Assembly (NCBI GenBank): GCA_046735215.1
Contig: JBKPSV010000146.1
Location: 1 to 8,781 of the forward strand
Direction: 5' to 3'
From: JAMXLO01 sp046735215
GTDB lineage: Bacteria; Pseudomonadota; Alphaproteobacteria; Acetobacterales; Acetobacteraceae
Length of the DNA: 8,781 nucleotides
Shown here: positions 1-6,358 of the stretch, piece by piece
Numbering within the stretch: position 1 is the stretch's first letter
Layout: the number at the start of each line of letters is the position of its first letter
Program-made: the position numbers and the translations under genes
Notes under the pieces: generated by a model
Seen by the model: only the letters and a program-made list of their open reading frames with translations
Databases searched by the model: none
Told to the model about the DNA's origin: nothing

Positions 1-141
1 TACGGCTTCCCGCTGAAACTGCGCGTGCCGACCAAGCTCGGGTTCAAGAACCCGAAGCATATCGTCGCGATCGAAGTGACAAACGTATATCCAGGCGGGT
101 TCTGGGAAGACTACGGCTACAACTGGTTCAGCGGAATCTGA
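1..141 (+). CDS. Molybdopterin-dependent oxidoreductase, C-terminal end (partial)
   Basis: The frame is open from the first base and stops with TGA at 139-141, leaving the last 46 residues. The tail reads YGFPLKLRVPTKLGF, then KNPKHIVAIEVTN, then YPGGFWEDYGYNWFSGI. This resembles the C-terminus of sulfite-oxidase-fold molybdopterin oxidoreductases, in which a basic Y-G-x-P-x-(K/R)-L-R-(I/V)-P strand precedes a W-E-x-x-G-Y-x-W-x-x-G ending. Such enzymes bind a molybdopterin cofactor and carry out oxygen-atom transfer or reduction, often in the periplasm. The substrate cannot be told from this fragment because the cofactor-binding part lies outside the window. No hairpin terminator is visible between this stop and the converging gene 30 bases away. 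The family call is recognition of the tail and the specific enzyme is unknown. Confidence 0.8.
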   Translation, partial: YGFPLKLRVPTKLGFKNPKHIVAIEVTNVYPGGFWEDYGYNWFSGI

Positions 142-171
142 GGCCGCATGCGATTTTAGGAGAACAGAGCA

Positions 172-798
172 TCAGGGTGGGCCGGTGCCGGCATGTGATA
201 GGCAGGGCAGTAATTGCAGAGGCTGGATAGGCGTCTCGGCCCACGCCTGGGCGAAACGGCGAGCGCTCCCGGCGATGATCTCCTTCGACAAGCGGGCGAG
301 GTTCCCGCCGTTGAACATGATGGCGTCGCTCAATTCGCGCCATAGCGGATGGCTTGGGAGGATCCCGAGATCGCGGCAGATGTCGGCGAGGATGGCGCCG
401 ATCGGGCGACGGCGGACTTCTGCCGCGATCTGCTCCGCCGTTGGCAAGAGGTCGAGAGGCGGATCGCTTGATTGGCCGCACTCGGTGGCCGGCTGGGTCG
501 CACGCGGTTTGTGTGTGGCCGGCGTGATCTGCGGTCGGCTCGGGGCGTCGAGGTGGGCGGCGTTGTGGATCAGACGTTCTTCCAGGACCTGAGCGCGGTG
601 AAGGCCCTGGGTGATGCGGGCGAGGATCAGTGAGATGTCACTGGTATCGAAGTGGCGGATCTCGGTGGTCGGATCGCGGCTCTGGATCTTGGCGGCGAGG
701 TCGCGGCCGTAGTCGATGAGCCTGCGGACCAGGGCGAGGAGACGGCCGACGCGGCTTGGCTGGGTGTCTGGACTGGTAACTGCAGGCGCGGCGGACAT
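172..798 (-). CDS. Hypothetical protein of an Acetobacteraceae-type family
   Basis: A 208-residue soluble protein of unknown function. Two conserved-looking blocks can be seen. An N-terminal helical block (about residues 15-80) contains RLLALVRRLIDYGRDLAA and SLILARITQGLHRAQVLEERL. A second block (about 118-172) contains EQIAAEVRRRPIGAILADIC and DLGILPSHPLWRELSDAI. Between them is a Pro/Ala/Thr-rich linker (about 85-117). I recall very similar short proteins, with the same DIC-DLGI-P-HPLW motif, occurring in several copies in Acetobacteraceae genomes; their role is not known to me. There is no signal peptide, membrane segment or catalytic motif. The ATG at 796-798 is chosen. A TTG at 832-834 in the same frame would add 12 residues, and neither has a clear Shine-Dalgarno. 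The gene converges on the molybdopterin oxidoreductase and is divergent from the adjacent transposase remnant. Confidence 0.7.
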   Translation of the reverse strand: MSAAPAVTSPDTQPSRVGRLLALVRRLIDYGRDLAAKIQSRDPTTEIRHFDTSDISLILARITQGLHRAQVLEERLIHNAAHLDAPSRPQITPATHKPRATQPATECGQSSDPPLDLLPTAEQIAAEVRRRPIGAILADICRDLGILPSHPLWRELSDAIMFNGGNLARLSKEIIAGSARRFAQAWAETPIQPLQLLPCLSHAGTGPP

Positions 799-912
799 GA
801 ACGGAAGAAGAGCGCGAACCACGGCTCGCGTCAAGGAATATTTACCTAACGACCTTTTTTACATAGCAGTTCGCGTCCGCTGCAAAAGCGGCCTGGAGAA
901 AGCCGCAATAAC

Positions 913-1788
913 ATTAATCTCACTGAACCAATCTTCCGCGATGAAGAACTGGCTCGCCAGCACACGGAGGCGATCCGCTGGCCCGATGGTCCGCTTTGTC
1001 CTCATTGTGGTTCGGTTGATGGAATTACCCGCTTACAGGGCGAGTCACATCGCGGAGGTCTTCACCAGTGCAACGCCTGCCGTGACCGTGACCACTTTAC
1101 GGTTACGAATGGCACGGTCATGGAGCGTAGTCATGTACCGCTGACCAAGTGGCTGATGAGCTTCCATCTTATGGCCGCGAGCAAGAAAGGCATTGGCGGC
1201 ACACCAGCTCCATCGGATGCTTGAGGTCACCTGGATAACGGCTTGGTTTATGGCTCACCGCATCCGCGAAGCTATGCGCGAAACGAACCCCTCGCCGCTA
1301 GGCGGTGAAGGCCAGCCACCACCTTTGAAGCAGGGCCGCAGCAGTCCTGCTGGCAAGCGTGACGTAATCGGTCTTGTGAGCGCAGCGGCGAAGGTCGTAT
1401 GACCCACGTCAACCATATCACCGGCGAGAACTTGCGTGACACGTAGTTCACAGCGTGTCCCGAAAATCGAGCCTACATACCGATGAAAGCCGCCTATACG
1501 ACACGTTAGGCACAGAGTTCGCCAAGAACGAGACGGTAATGCACGCCAAAGGCGAATAAGCTCGTGGCAAGGGTGAGGAACTGGTCACGACGAACACGGT
1601 CGAAGGCATGTTCGGTGTGTTCAAGCCCGGCATGACCGGTGTCTATCAGCACTGCGGCGAGCAGCATCTGCAACGCTACCTAGACAAATTACCTTCCGCT
1701 GGAATAACCGTTCGCAGCTACGTGTCCAGGATACCCAACGCGCACTGATCGTGCAGAAGGCAAGCGGCTTTACGATGGCCGATAAAGG
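913..1788 (+). pseudogene. Decayed IS1595-family (ISXO2-like) transposase
   Basis: Fragments in several frames line up in order with an ISXO2-like transposase. The N-terminus NLTEPIFRDEELARQ is preceded by ATT at 913-915, where an ATG is expected. A zinc ribbon follows (CPHC, then CNAC). The frame breaks near 1190 and resumes as AHQLHRMLEVTWITAWFMAH with RIREAMRETNPSPLGGEG. The segment normally holding the first catalytic acidic residues (V-E-A-D-E-T type) is missing after GGEG. Later fragments are GRMTHVNHITGENLRDT followed by TAG, then LHTDESRLYDTLGTEFAKN, then a TAA at 1557-1559 where KGEYARG would be expected. Next come TNTVEGMFGVFKPGMTGVYQ and, after another shift, FRWNNRSQLRVQDTQRALI. 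An intact enzyme would cut and paste the element through a DDE-type RNase H fold, but this copy cannot make one. I could not find terminal inverted repeats, so the element's ends are undefined. The remaining bases up to about 2010 hold no gene I can support. Confidence 0.87.
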
Positions 1789-2016
1789 GGTTCAGATGTC
1801 ATATCTCGTCAACACCTGTCGTGATCGGCAAGATAATGACAAGCAGGGCGCTAATCTCTGTCGGGCTGACGGGCCTCTCCGGATAAGGAGTTAGGACGAA
1901 CGGTGCGGTTATGGGGCACCAAGATCGATCGTCGCCGGAAACCGGAGGTATCGTTCGCCAAAGGTGCCTTGGATCGGCCGAGCCCATGGGAAATGTCGAT
2001 TCACAGCACAATACCA

Positions 2017-2023
2017 AGGAGGG
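2017..2023 (+). promoter_or_regulatory. Shine-Dalgarno of the methyltransferase gene
   Basis: AAGGAGG lies 9 bases before the ATG at 2033-2035. It decides the start: an in-frame ATG at 1964 would add 23 residues of low-complexity sequence that do not look like the family. Confidence 0.8.
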
Positions 2024-2032
2024 AGCACTTCA

Positions 2033-2839
2033 ATGGCTGCGGCGACACTCCGACAGACGTGGTCTGATCCCGACGCATACGAAATTTTTATGGGACGCTG
2101 GAGTGAAATTCTGGTGCCGAACTTCATTACCTTCACAGGTGTTTCCGCGGGCGGCCGTGTGCTTGACGTCGGATCGGGGACGGGCGTCTTGTCAAAAGCT
2201 CTGGCCGACCGGGGTTGTCATGTGATTGGCGTCGACGCCACGGAGAGTTACCTGGAAGCAGCGCGCCAGCATCGGTCACATTCCAATATTACCTTTGAAA
2301 GCGGTGACATGCGCCGAATGAGGTTTGCTGATCATTCGTTTGATGCCGCCGTGTCGACACTTGCGATAGATGTTGTTCCGGAAATTGAGCAGGTGGTAGG
2401 TGAAATGAAGCGCGTTACACGACCGGGTGGTATCGTGGCCTCCGCCGTTCACCAGTTTCTCGGCGGCCTAGCCGCTTTTGACCTGGTATTAAATACCGCC
2501 GCCGCGCTCGACGCGGGCGGTCGTGAGGTGAGGTCCGCGCGAGCGGGTCGTCAACAGTTTTGGCCTAACGCTCAGGCAGACTTATGGAGAAGGATGGGTC
2601 TGATCGATGTTGTCGAAACACCGATAGTCATTGACTGCGAGTATCCATCCTTTGCCGACTACTGGTCGACGTTCACCGGAGGCCAAGGAATAGTATCATC
2701 GTATGTGACGGCGCTGCCAGACGGATTGCTCGAAGAGATTAGAGAGCATGTTCGTGCTGGATATCTCCTCGGCCTGCCCGATGGCTACCGTTCATTCCCT
2801 ATGATGTTCCGCGCAGTGCGCGGTGTTTGCCCCACTTGA
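2033..2839 (+). CDS. Class I SAM-dependent methyltransferase
   Basis: A 268-residue cytosolic enzyme that should transfer a methyl group from S-adenosylmethionine to an unidentified small molecule. The glycine-rich motif I is VLDVGSGTG at residues 43-51. The acidic residue at the end of strand beta-2 is D68 in VIGVD, the motif II region is ESGDMRRMRF (89-98), and FD follows at 103-104. A post-motif III loop contains KRVTRPGGIV (126-135). This is the Methyltransf_11/25 (UbiE-like) fold. The C-terminal half (about 140-268) is a substrate-binding cap and gives no specific clue. The opening TWSDPDAYEIFMGRWS is common in uncharacterised members. The length is normal and the frame intact. Codons ending in A or T are more frequent than in the right-hand genes, and the gene sits directly after an IS remnant, suggesting acquisition by transfer. 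It appears to be monocistronic, closed by the hairpin at 2896-2926. Confidence 0.85.
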   Translation: MAAATLRQTWSDPDAYEIFMGRWSEILVPNFITFTGVSAGGRVLDVGSGTGVLSKALADRGCHVIGVDATESYLEAARQHRSHSNITFESGDMRRMRFADHSFDAAVSTLAIDVVPEIEQVVGEMKRVTRPGGIVASAVHQFLGGLAAFDLVLNTAAALDAGGREVRSARAGRQQFWPNAQADLWRRMGLIDVVETPIVIDCEYPSFADYWSTFTGGQGIVSSYVTALPDGLLEEIREHVRAGYLLGLPDGYRSFPMMFRAVRGVCPT

Positions 2840-2866
2840 AGATTCGTGATCGCCGGAACGGATGCA

Positions 2867-2898
2867 CTTAGTTCGGGTGGTTTCCCTCGAGGACTAAG
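2867..2898 (+). promoter_or_regulatory. Inverted repeat overlapping the terminator stem (possible alternative hairpin)
   Basis: CTTAGT at 2867-2872 is exactly complementary to ACTAAG at 2893-2898, and an inner GGG (2875-2877) can pair with CCC (2884-2886). The right arm shares bases 2896-2898 with the left arm of the following terminator, so the two full-length stems exclude each other at their edge. This geometry resembles an attenuator, but the stem is weak and the terminator could still form after losing three pairs. A function is only inferred. Confidence 0.25.
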
Positions 2899-2926
2899 CC
2901 GGCCTCCCGGCGGGCCGGCTTCTTTT
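2896..2926 (+). terminator. Rho-independent terminator after the methyltransferase gene
   Basis: A perfect 9-pair GC-rich stem, AAGCCGGCC with GGCCGGCTT (2896-2904 and 2913-2921), surrounds an 8-base loop and is followed by CTTTT. It lies 57 bases after the methyltransferase stop and ends 8 bases before the ATG of the next gene. That should separate the two genes transcriptionally unless there is readthrough. Confidence 0.8.
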
Positions 2927-2934
2927 CACTTGCG

Positions 2935-3537
2935 ATGAGCGATTTGATTTCAGATACCCCTTACTGGGAGCTAACCTTCCAGCCCACCGGAGCCCATGTC
3001 TGCGCGCACAACAATGCTTGGGCGAACCACCGTTTGCTTGACGCCTGTGCAAAGTTGACGCGGGCCGAATTCGAAGCGGAGCGAACCGGCTTCTTCCCAT
3101 CGCTGCAGGCAACGCTGAACCACATCCTTATCATCGACTGGTTCTACGTCGATGCCCTGGAAGGTGGTGCACTGGGCCCCGACGCATGGTCCAGCCGCAT
3201 CCCATGTCCGACCGTCTTAGACCTGCGGCCTGCGCAGTCGGCGGTTGACCGCCGACTAATAACCTGGTGCGAAGCGCTTGATGAGGCCGGCGTCAATCAG
3301 ATCATTCAAGTCCATCGCGGTGCACGGGTGCAATTGGAACGTGCCGACCGTCTCCTCTTGCATCTGTTCCAGCATCAAATCCATCATCGCGGCCAGGCGC
3401 ATGCGATGCTCAGCAGCACCTCTGTGCAGCCACCACAACTTAACGAGTTCTTCTCGGCTGCTGAGGCGCCATTGCGCGCGGCCGAGTTCGGGGAGCTTGA
3501 ATGGACAGAGGCAAAGATTTGGGGCGAGGCATCGTAG
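2935..3537 (+). CDS. DinB family protein (putative metal-dependent hydrolase or transferase fold)
   Basis: A 200-residue protein with the DinB/YfiT four-helix-bundle signature. Helix 1 carries HNNAWANHRLLDACAKL (residues 25-41), helix 2 carries LQATLNHILIIDWFY (57-71) and helix 3 carries LFQHQIHHRGQAHAML (144-159). The usual metal-binding triad is present: H63 in TLNH, and H147 and H151 in the HQIHH segment. Members bind Ni, Zn or a similar divalent metal. Some act as thiol-dependent S-transferases, but most, including the original B. subtilis DNA-damage-induced DinB, have no proven reaction. Length is slightly above the usual 150-175 residues because of the N-terminal extension and C-terminal tail. 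The ATG at 2935 is the only plausible start, since the upstream frame is open to a TAG at 2869-2871 but has no other good start. It lacks a Shine-Dalgarno and follows a terminator immediately. The gene converges on the anti-sigma gene. Confidence 0.85.
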   Translation: MSDLISDTPYWELTFQPTGAHVCAHNNAWANHRLLDACAKLTRAEFEAERTGFFPSLQATLNHILIIDWFYVDALEGGALGPDAWSSRIPCPTVLDLRPAQSAVDRRLITWCEALDEAGVNQIIQVHRGARVQLERADRLLLHLFQHQIHHRGQAHAMLSSTSVQPPQLNEFFSAAEAPLRAAEFGELEWTEAKIWGEAS

Positions 3538-3605
3538 CCACCCAGATAGAGATCGGGTCGTCTTCGAGAAGAGGCTTGGTTAAGAGCGACGCCAAGCGCA
3601 AGCCG

Positions 3606-4283
3606 CTATCCCCGGGGCAACTCCGCTGTCGTTAGCCATCCACCGTACAGTACGGGTCCAGTTGGCTGTCCCGTCGGTGAGCCCCCCTTCGGCTCCAGGC
3701 TCACCAGCAACTGCGTGTTCGGCGCAAGCTGCGTTGTCAGCTGCCGTCCCGATGGCGGCAGTACGCCAAGCGAGCGGGGCTTCGTCTCGCCCTGCGGCAG
3801 CGCCCACAGCTCGAGATCCTTGTCGGTCGGCACCGCAATCGCCGTCGTCGGCCGCACCACCAACCGATCATTCGTCTCGGCTTGCGCCATCAGCACCGGC
3901 GCGCCGCCCGCCAGCGGCGACAGCACGGCAATCCGTGGCGGGGGCGGTTGGCGCAGCACGATAAAGGCGGCCAACGACGCGGCGATCGCCACAGCCCCCG
4001 CAGTCGCACCTTGCCAAATCCGTACACGGCGGTGGAGCGGCACGATGTCAGCCGTGGCGGCAGGCGCGATCCGCGCTTCGATCCGCTGCCACAGATCTGT
4101 TGGTGGCGATATCGGCGCGGCATGCGACGCAAGCGGGGTCAGCCGCTGCTGCCATACTGCGACCGAACGGGCGAACATCGGGTCAATCGCCAGCCGGCGC
4201 TCTGCCTCGCGTCGCTCCTCGCCTTCCAGCGCGCCCAGCACATATTCGGCAGCCAGCAGATCGTGGTCCTGTCCATCGCTCAT
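3606..4283 (-). CDS. RskA-type transmembrane anti-sigma factor
   Basis: A 225-residue membrane protein expected to hold the neighbouring ECF sigma factor inactive. The N-terminal cytosolic anti-sigma domain (about residues 1-75) starts DHDLLAAEYVLGALEGEE and continues REAERRLAIDPMFARSVAVW. It lacks the HxxxCxxC zinc motif, as is usual for RskA-like proteins. A single membrane helix spans about 91-110 (GATAGAVAIAASLAAFIVL) after a basic HRRVR stretch. The periplasmic part (111-225) matches the anti-sigma-K domain type, with KDLELWALPQGETKPRSLG (155-173) and LLVSLEPKGGSPTGQPTGPV (192-211). The start at 4283 is chosen because its ATG overlaps the sigma stop as ATGA; an upstream in-frame start at 4328 would lie inside the sigma gene. 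In related systems release of the sigma factor follows regulated proteolysis of the anti-sigma factor. The signal sensed here is unknown. Confidence 0.88.
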   Translation of the reverse strand: MSDGQDHDLLAAEYVLGALEGEERREAERRLAIDPMFARSVAVWQQRLTPLASHAAPISPPTDLWQRIEARIAPAATADIVPLHRRVRIWQGATAGAVAIAASLAAFIVLRQPPPPRIAVLSPLAGGAPVLMAQAETNDRLVVRPTTAIAVPTDKDLELWALPQGETKPRSLGVLPPSGRQLTTQLAPNTQLLVSLEPKGGSPTGQPTGPVLYGGWLTTAELPRG

Positions 4284-4837
4284 GATGCGAGGCACTCCCG
4301 CAGCGAAAGCAGGCTGCGCCGGATCCAAGATTTCACTGTGCCCAACGGCACCTTCAGGCGATCGGCGAGCTCGCTGTGCGACAGTCCATCAACGAATGCC
4401 AGCACCACGAGCTGCCGCCGGTCCTGGCCCAACTGATCCATGCAGCGATGCAGCGCAGCACCCTCCGCGGTACTGACCAGCCGTGTCAGCGCATCGGGTG
4501 CATCGTCGGCACGCTCCTCGGGTTCGTAGCCAGGCACTTCGCGCGCCTGGCGGCGAACGATGTCCAGTGCGCGATAGCGCACGATGCTGATCAGCCAGGC
4601 CTCCGGGCCGCCACGGTCGGGATCGAAGCGGTGCGCCTGCTGCCAGATCTGCACGAAGGCCTCTTGCGTCGCATCCGCGGCCAACACGGCCTGACGCGTG
4701 ATCCTCAATGCGATGCCATAGAGCCGGCTGCCCCAGCGATCGTACAACTGCCGAAACGCCGCCTGGTCACCGCCGGCGCAGCGATGCACCAAGGCTTCCG
4801 TATCGTCGGCTTGGGGGATTTGCGCTGTTGCTGACAC
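4280..4837 (-). CDS. ECF-type RNA polymerase sigma factor (SigK/RpoE-like)
   Basis: A 185-residue extracytoplasmic-function sigma factor that directs RNA polymerase to a stress or envelope regulon. Region 2 spans about 26-97 and includes FRQLYDRWGSRLYGIALRI, then DATQEAFVQIWQQAHRFDP and WLISIVRYRALDIVRRQ, the core-binding and -10 recognition part. Region 4 spans about 128-182 with a helix-turn-helix, LSHSELADRLKVPLGTVKSW, for -35 recognition. Regions 1.1 and 3 are absent, as in all ECF factors. It begins with GTG at 4835-4837, and no ATG fits; there is no obvious Shine-Dalgarno, so the start is less certain than the frame. It is translationally coupled to the RskA-type anti-sigma gene by ATGA, which supports co-regulation in a fixed ratio. 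The combination with an RskA partner suggests a SigK-like group, but the ECF group number cannot be set by eye. Confidence 0.92.
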   Translation of the reverse strand: MSATAQIPQADDTEALVHRCAGGDQAAFRQLYDRWGSRLYGIALRITRQAVLAADATQEAFVQIWQQAHRFDPDRGGPEAWLISIVRYRALDIVRRQAREVPGYEPEERADDAPDALTRLVSTAEGAALHRCMDQLGQDRRQLVVLAFVDGLSHSELADRLKVPLGTVKSWIRRSLLSLRECLAS

Positions 4838-4869
4838 CCGTAAGGCACTCTTTGTTCTGACCTTAGCCG

Positions 4870-4896
4870 ATACGGCTCAGCAGGCGAACCGGATGC
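4870..4896 (-). promoter_or_regulatory. Candidate SigK-like autoregulatory promoter of the sigma/anti-sigma operon
   Basis: On the minus strand GCATCC (4896-4891) is followed after 15 bases by CCGTAT (4875-4870), about 33 bases before the GTG start. This resembles the mycobacterial SigK consensus CCATCC-N16/17-CCGAAT, though the spacer is one base short and each hexamer has a mismatch. The -10-like element sits inside a perfect inverted repeat, AGCCG-TAT-CGGCT (4865-4877). ECF operons commonly autoregulate, which makes the location sensible, but short matches like this arise by chance. Confidence 0.28.
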
Positions 4897-4962
4897 GTCT
4901 ATATCGATCGAAGACGTCTCGATCCTCTGCTGCACACTTCAGATCGAGTTTCTTCACCTGCG

Positions 4963-6192
4963 TTACCCCGTCGTCGGCCGGCTGTGCTTCACCAGCCACA
5001 CCTCGGTCAGCACCATCGCCAGGCCCACCATCGCGCAGGTCACCACGGCAAGTCCGGCGAAGCCCGCGGCTTCAAAGATCACACCTGCCAATGCTGACCC
5101 GACCGAAGCTGCCAGCGATGTGGCGGCATTGAACAGACCGACACTCTCGCCGCGCGCCGTCGGCGCGAAGCGTACCGCCAAAGAATTGGCGGCGACGGCG
5201 AGTAACGGCCAGACGAACTGGATCAGTGCAAAGCCGATCAACACCAGCCAGCCGATCCACGGAAGGTGCAAAAGGCCGGCGATGACAAGCAATACCAGCA
5301 GCAGCAGGCGGGCGCCCATTCCCAGCGCCAGCATGCGCCCTCCACCGACGCGATGCGTGGCGACGCCGATTGGCGCATACAGCAACAGGCTTGCAGCGAC
5401 GCCCACGGCATAGGCGCTCGATGGCAGGACTGCGTCCATGCCGAACTCACGGGTCATCGCCACGGGATACAGTGTCGCGAACCCGTTCATCGCGGGATAC
5501 GCGATCAGCCACACGATCAGGAAACGCCGCAGCGGCGGCGTGATCACCGCGAGGAAACTGCGCAGCTCCGGCAAGGACACGTGGTGACCGCGATGGTGCG
5601 GTCCGGCGATACCGGCATCGCCGCCGACCATCGGTCTGGGCGGTGGCTTGTCGGTCGGCTCGCGCGGCAGACGTGCAGGCGCCGTGGCGATCGCCAGCAA
5701 ACCGGCGGCCAGTAAAGCGATGCCCGCGACCACGAAGCCCAGGCTGGCGGATCGCTGAGCCAGCACACCTGCACTGACGAGGCCGATGACCTGTCCGGCG
5801 CTGGTGTAGCGCTGCAGCAGCGCCACGCGCGCATCCCAATCAGGTTCCGGAACGCCTTGGATCGCCAACACGTTTCCAGCGGTGGTTGTCGCCATCACCC
5901 CCAGCCCGGCACCGGCCGCCAACAGGATGCGCGGCAGACCATGCGCCATCCCGAACGGCACCAGGCAGCATCCGGCGCCAAGAGCGCCCCAGATCAGCAG
6001 GTCGCGATGTCGCCCCGTGCGATCAGCCCAGGCCCCGAGCACCGGTGCGAACAGGCCAAGAAAGGAGAACATCGCATAGGTAAGTCCTGCGGCCGCGCTG
6101 TTGCCTGCGATGAGTGGCATCAGCACCGGCACCAGACCGTTCTGCGTCAGTCCGAGCAGGCCGTAGGCGAGAAACCAGGCATTGCGGGGCAA
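4963..6192 (-). CDS. Major facilitator superfamily (MFS) transporter
   Basis: A 409-residue inner-membrane transporter of normal MFS length. About 12 hydrophobic helices can be followed, six on each side of a long central cytoplasmic loop (about 171-217). The MFS motif A is visible between helices 2 and 3 as GAWADRTGRHRDLL (53-66). Helix 4-5 carries GAGLGVMATTTAGNVLA (94-110). The loop is rich in Pro and holds a small His cluster, GPHHRGHH (197-204). The C-terminal half contains FALIQFVWPLLAVAANSLA (321-339) and RGESVGLFNAATSLAASVGS (347-366), the second being a typical MFS helix-10/11 pattern. The substrate cannot be predicted; a drug or metabolite exporter is the default guess. It starts with TTG, supported by a Shine-Dalgarno 9 bases upstream. 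It is on the same strand as the sigma operon but separated from it by about 125 bases, so co-transcription is possible yet unproven. Confidence 0.9.
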   Translation of the reverse strand: MPRNAWFLAYGLLGLTQNGLVPVLMPLIAGNSAAAGLTYAMFSFLGLFAPVLGAWADRTGRHRDLLIWGALGAGCCLVPFGMAHGLPRILLAAGAGLGVMATTTAGNVLAIQGVPEPDWDARVALLQRYTSAGQVIGLVSAGVLAQRSASLGFVVAGIALLAAGLLAIATAPARLPREPTDKPPPRPMVGGDAGIAGPHHRGHHVSLPELRSFLAVITPPLRRFLIVWLIAYPAMNGFATLYPVAMTREFGMDAVLPSSAYAVGVAASLLLYAPIGVATHRVGGGRMLALGMGARLLLLVLLVIAGLLHLPWIGWLVLIGFALIQFVWPLLAVAANSLAVRFAPTARGESVGLFNAATSLAASVGSALAGVIFEAAGFAGLAVVTCAMVGLAMVLTEVWLVKHSRPTTG

Positions 6193-6201
6193 GCGATCAA
6201 G

Positions 6202-6207
6202 CTCCTT
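6202..6207 (-). promoter_or_regulatory. Shine-Dalgarno of the MFS transporter gene
   Basis: AAGGAG on the minus strand lies 9 bases before the TTG at 6190-6192. No ATG is near enough to use it in frame, so it decides the unusual TTG start. Confidence 0.7.
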
Positions 6208-6358
6208 GGCAACAACTCAGATGAAGACGCGACCTGCGTGCCGTCAAACCCGCATCTGTTGCCTGCTGGCGGTCAGAGCTTGCTGGTCAAGGCCAGGAAG
6301 TGGGTAAGGCGCCTGATCGCGCTGCGGGCGGATCGGGCTCTTTACAGTCGACCGGACC

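Noticed and set aside
185..592. Plus-strand open frame of 135 residues opposite the hypothetical protein.
   Set aside because: Arg/Ala-rich translation without domains; the minus-strand frame contains the conserved-looking motifs.
841..912. Search for the left terminal inverted repeat of the IS remnant, paired with 1789-1900.
   Set aside because: No convincing matching ends were found by eye; the element has decayed too far to set boundaries.
3574..3597. GCTTGG / CCAAGC inverted repeat between the converging DinB and anti-sigma genes.
   Set aside because: A six-pair stem with a 12-base loop and no T-run on either strand is too weak to call a terminator.
3662..4476. Long plus-strand frames opposite the anti-sigma gene.
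   Set aside because: They overlap recognisable sigma and anti-sigma domains on the minus strand and have low-complexity Arg/Ser/Ala-rich translations.
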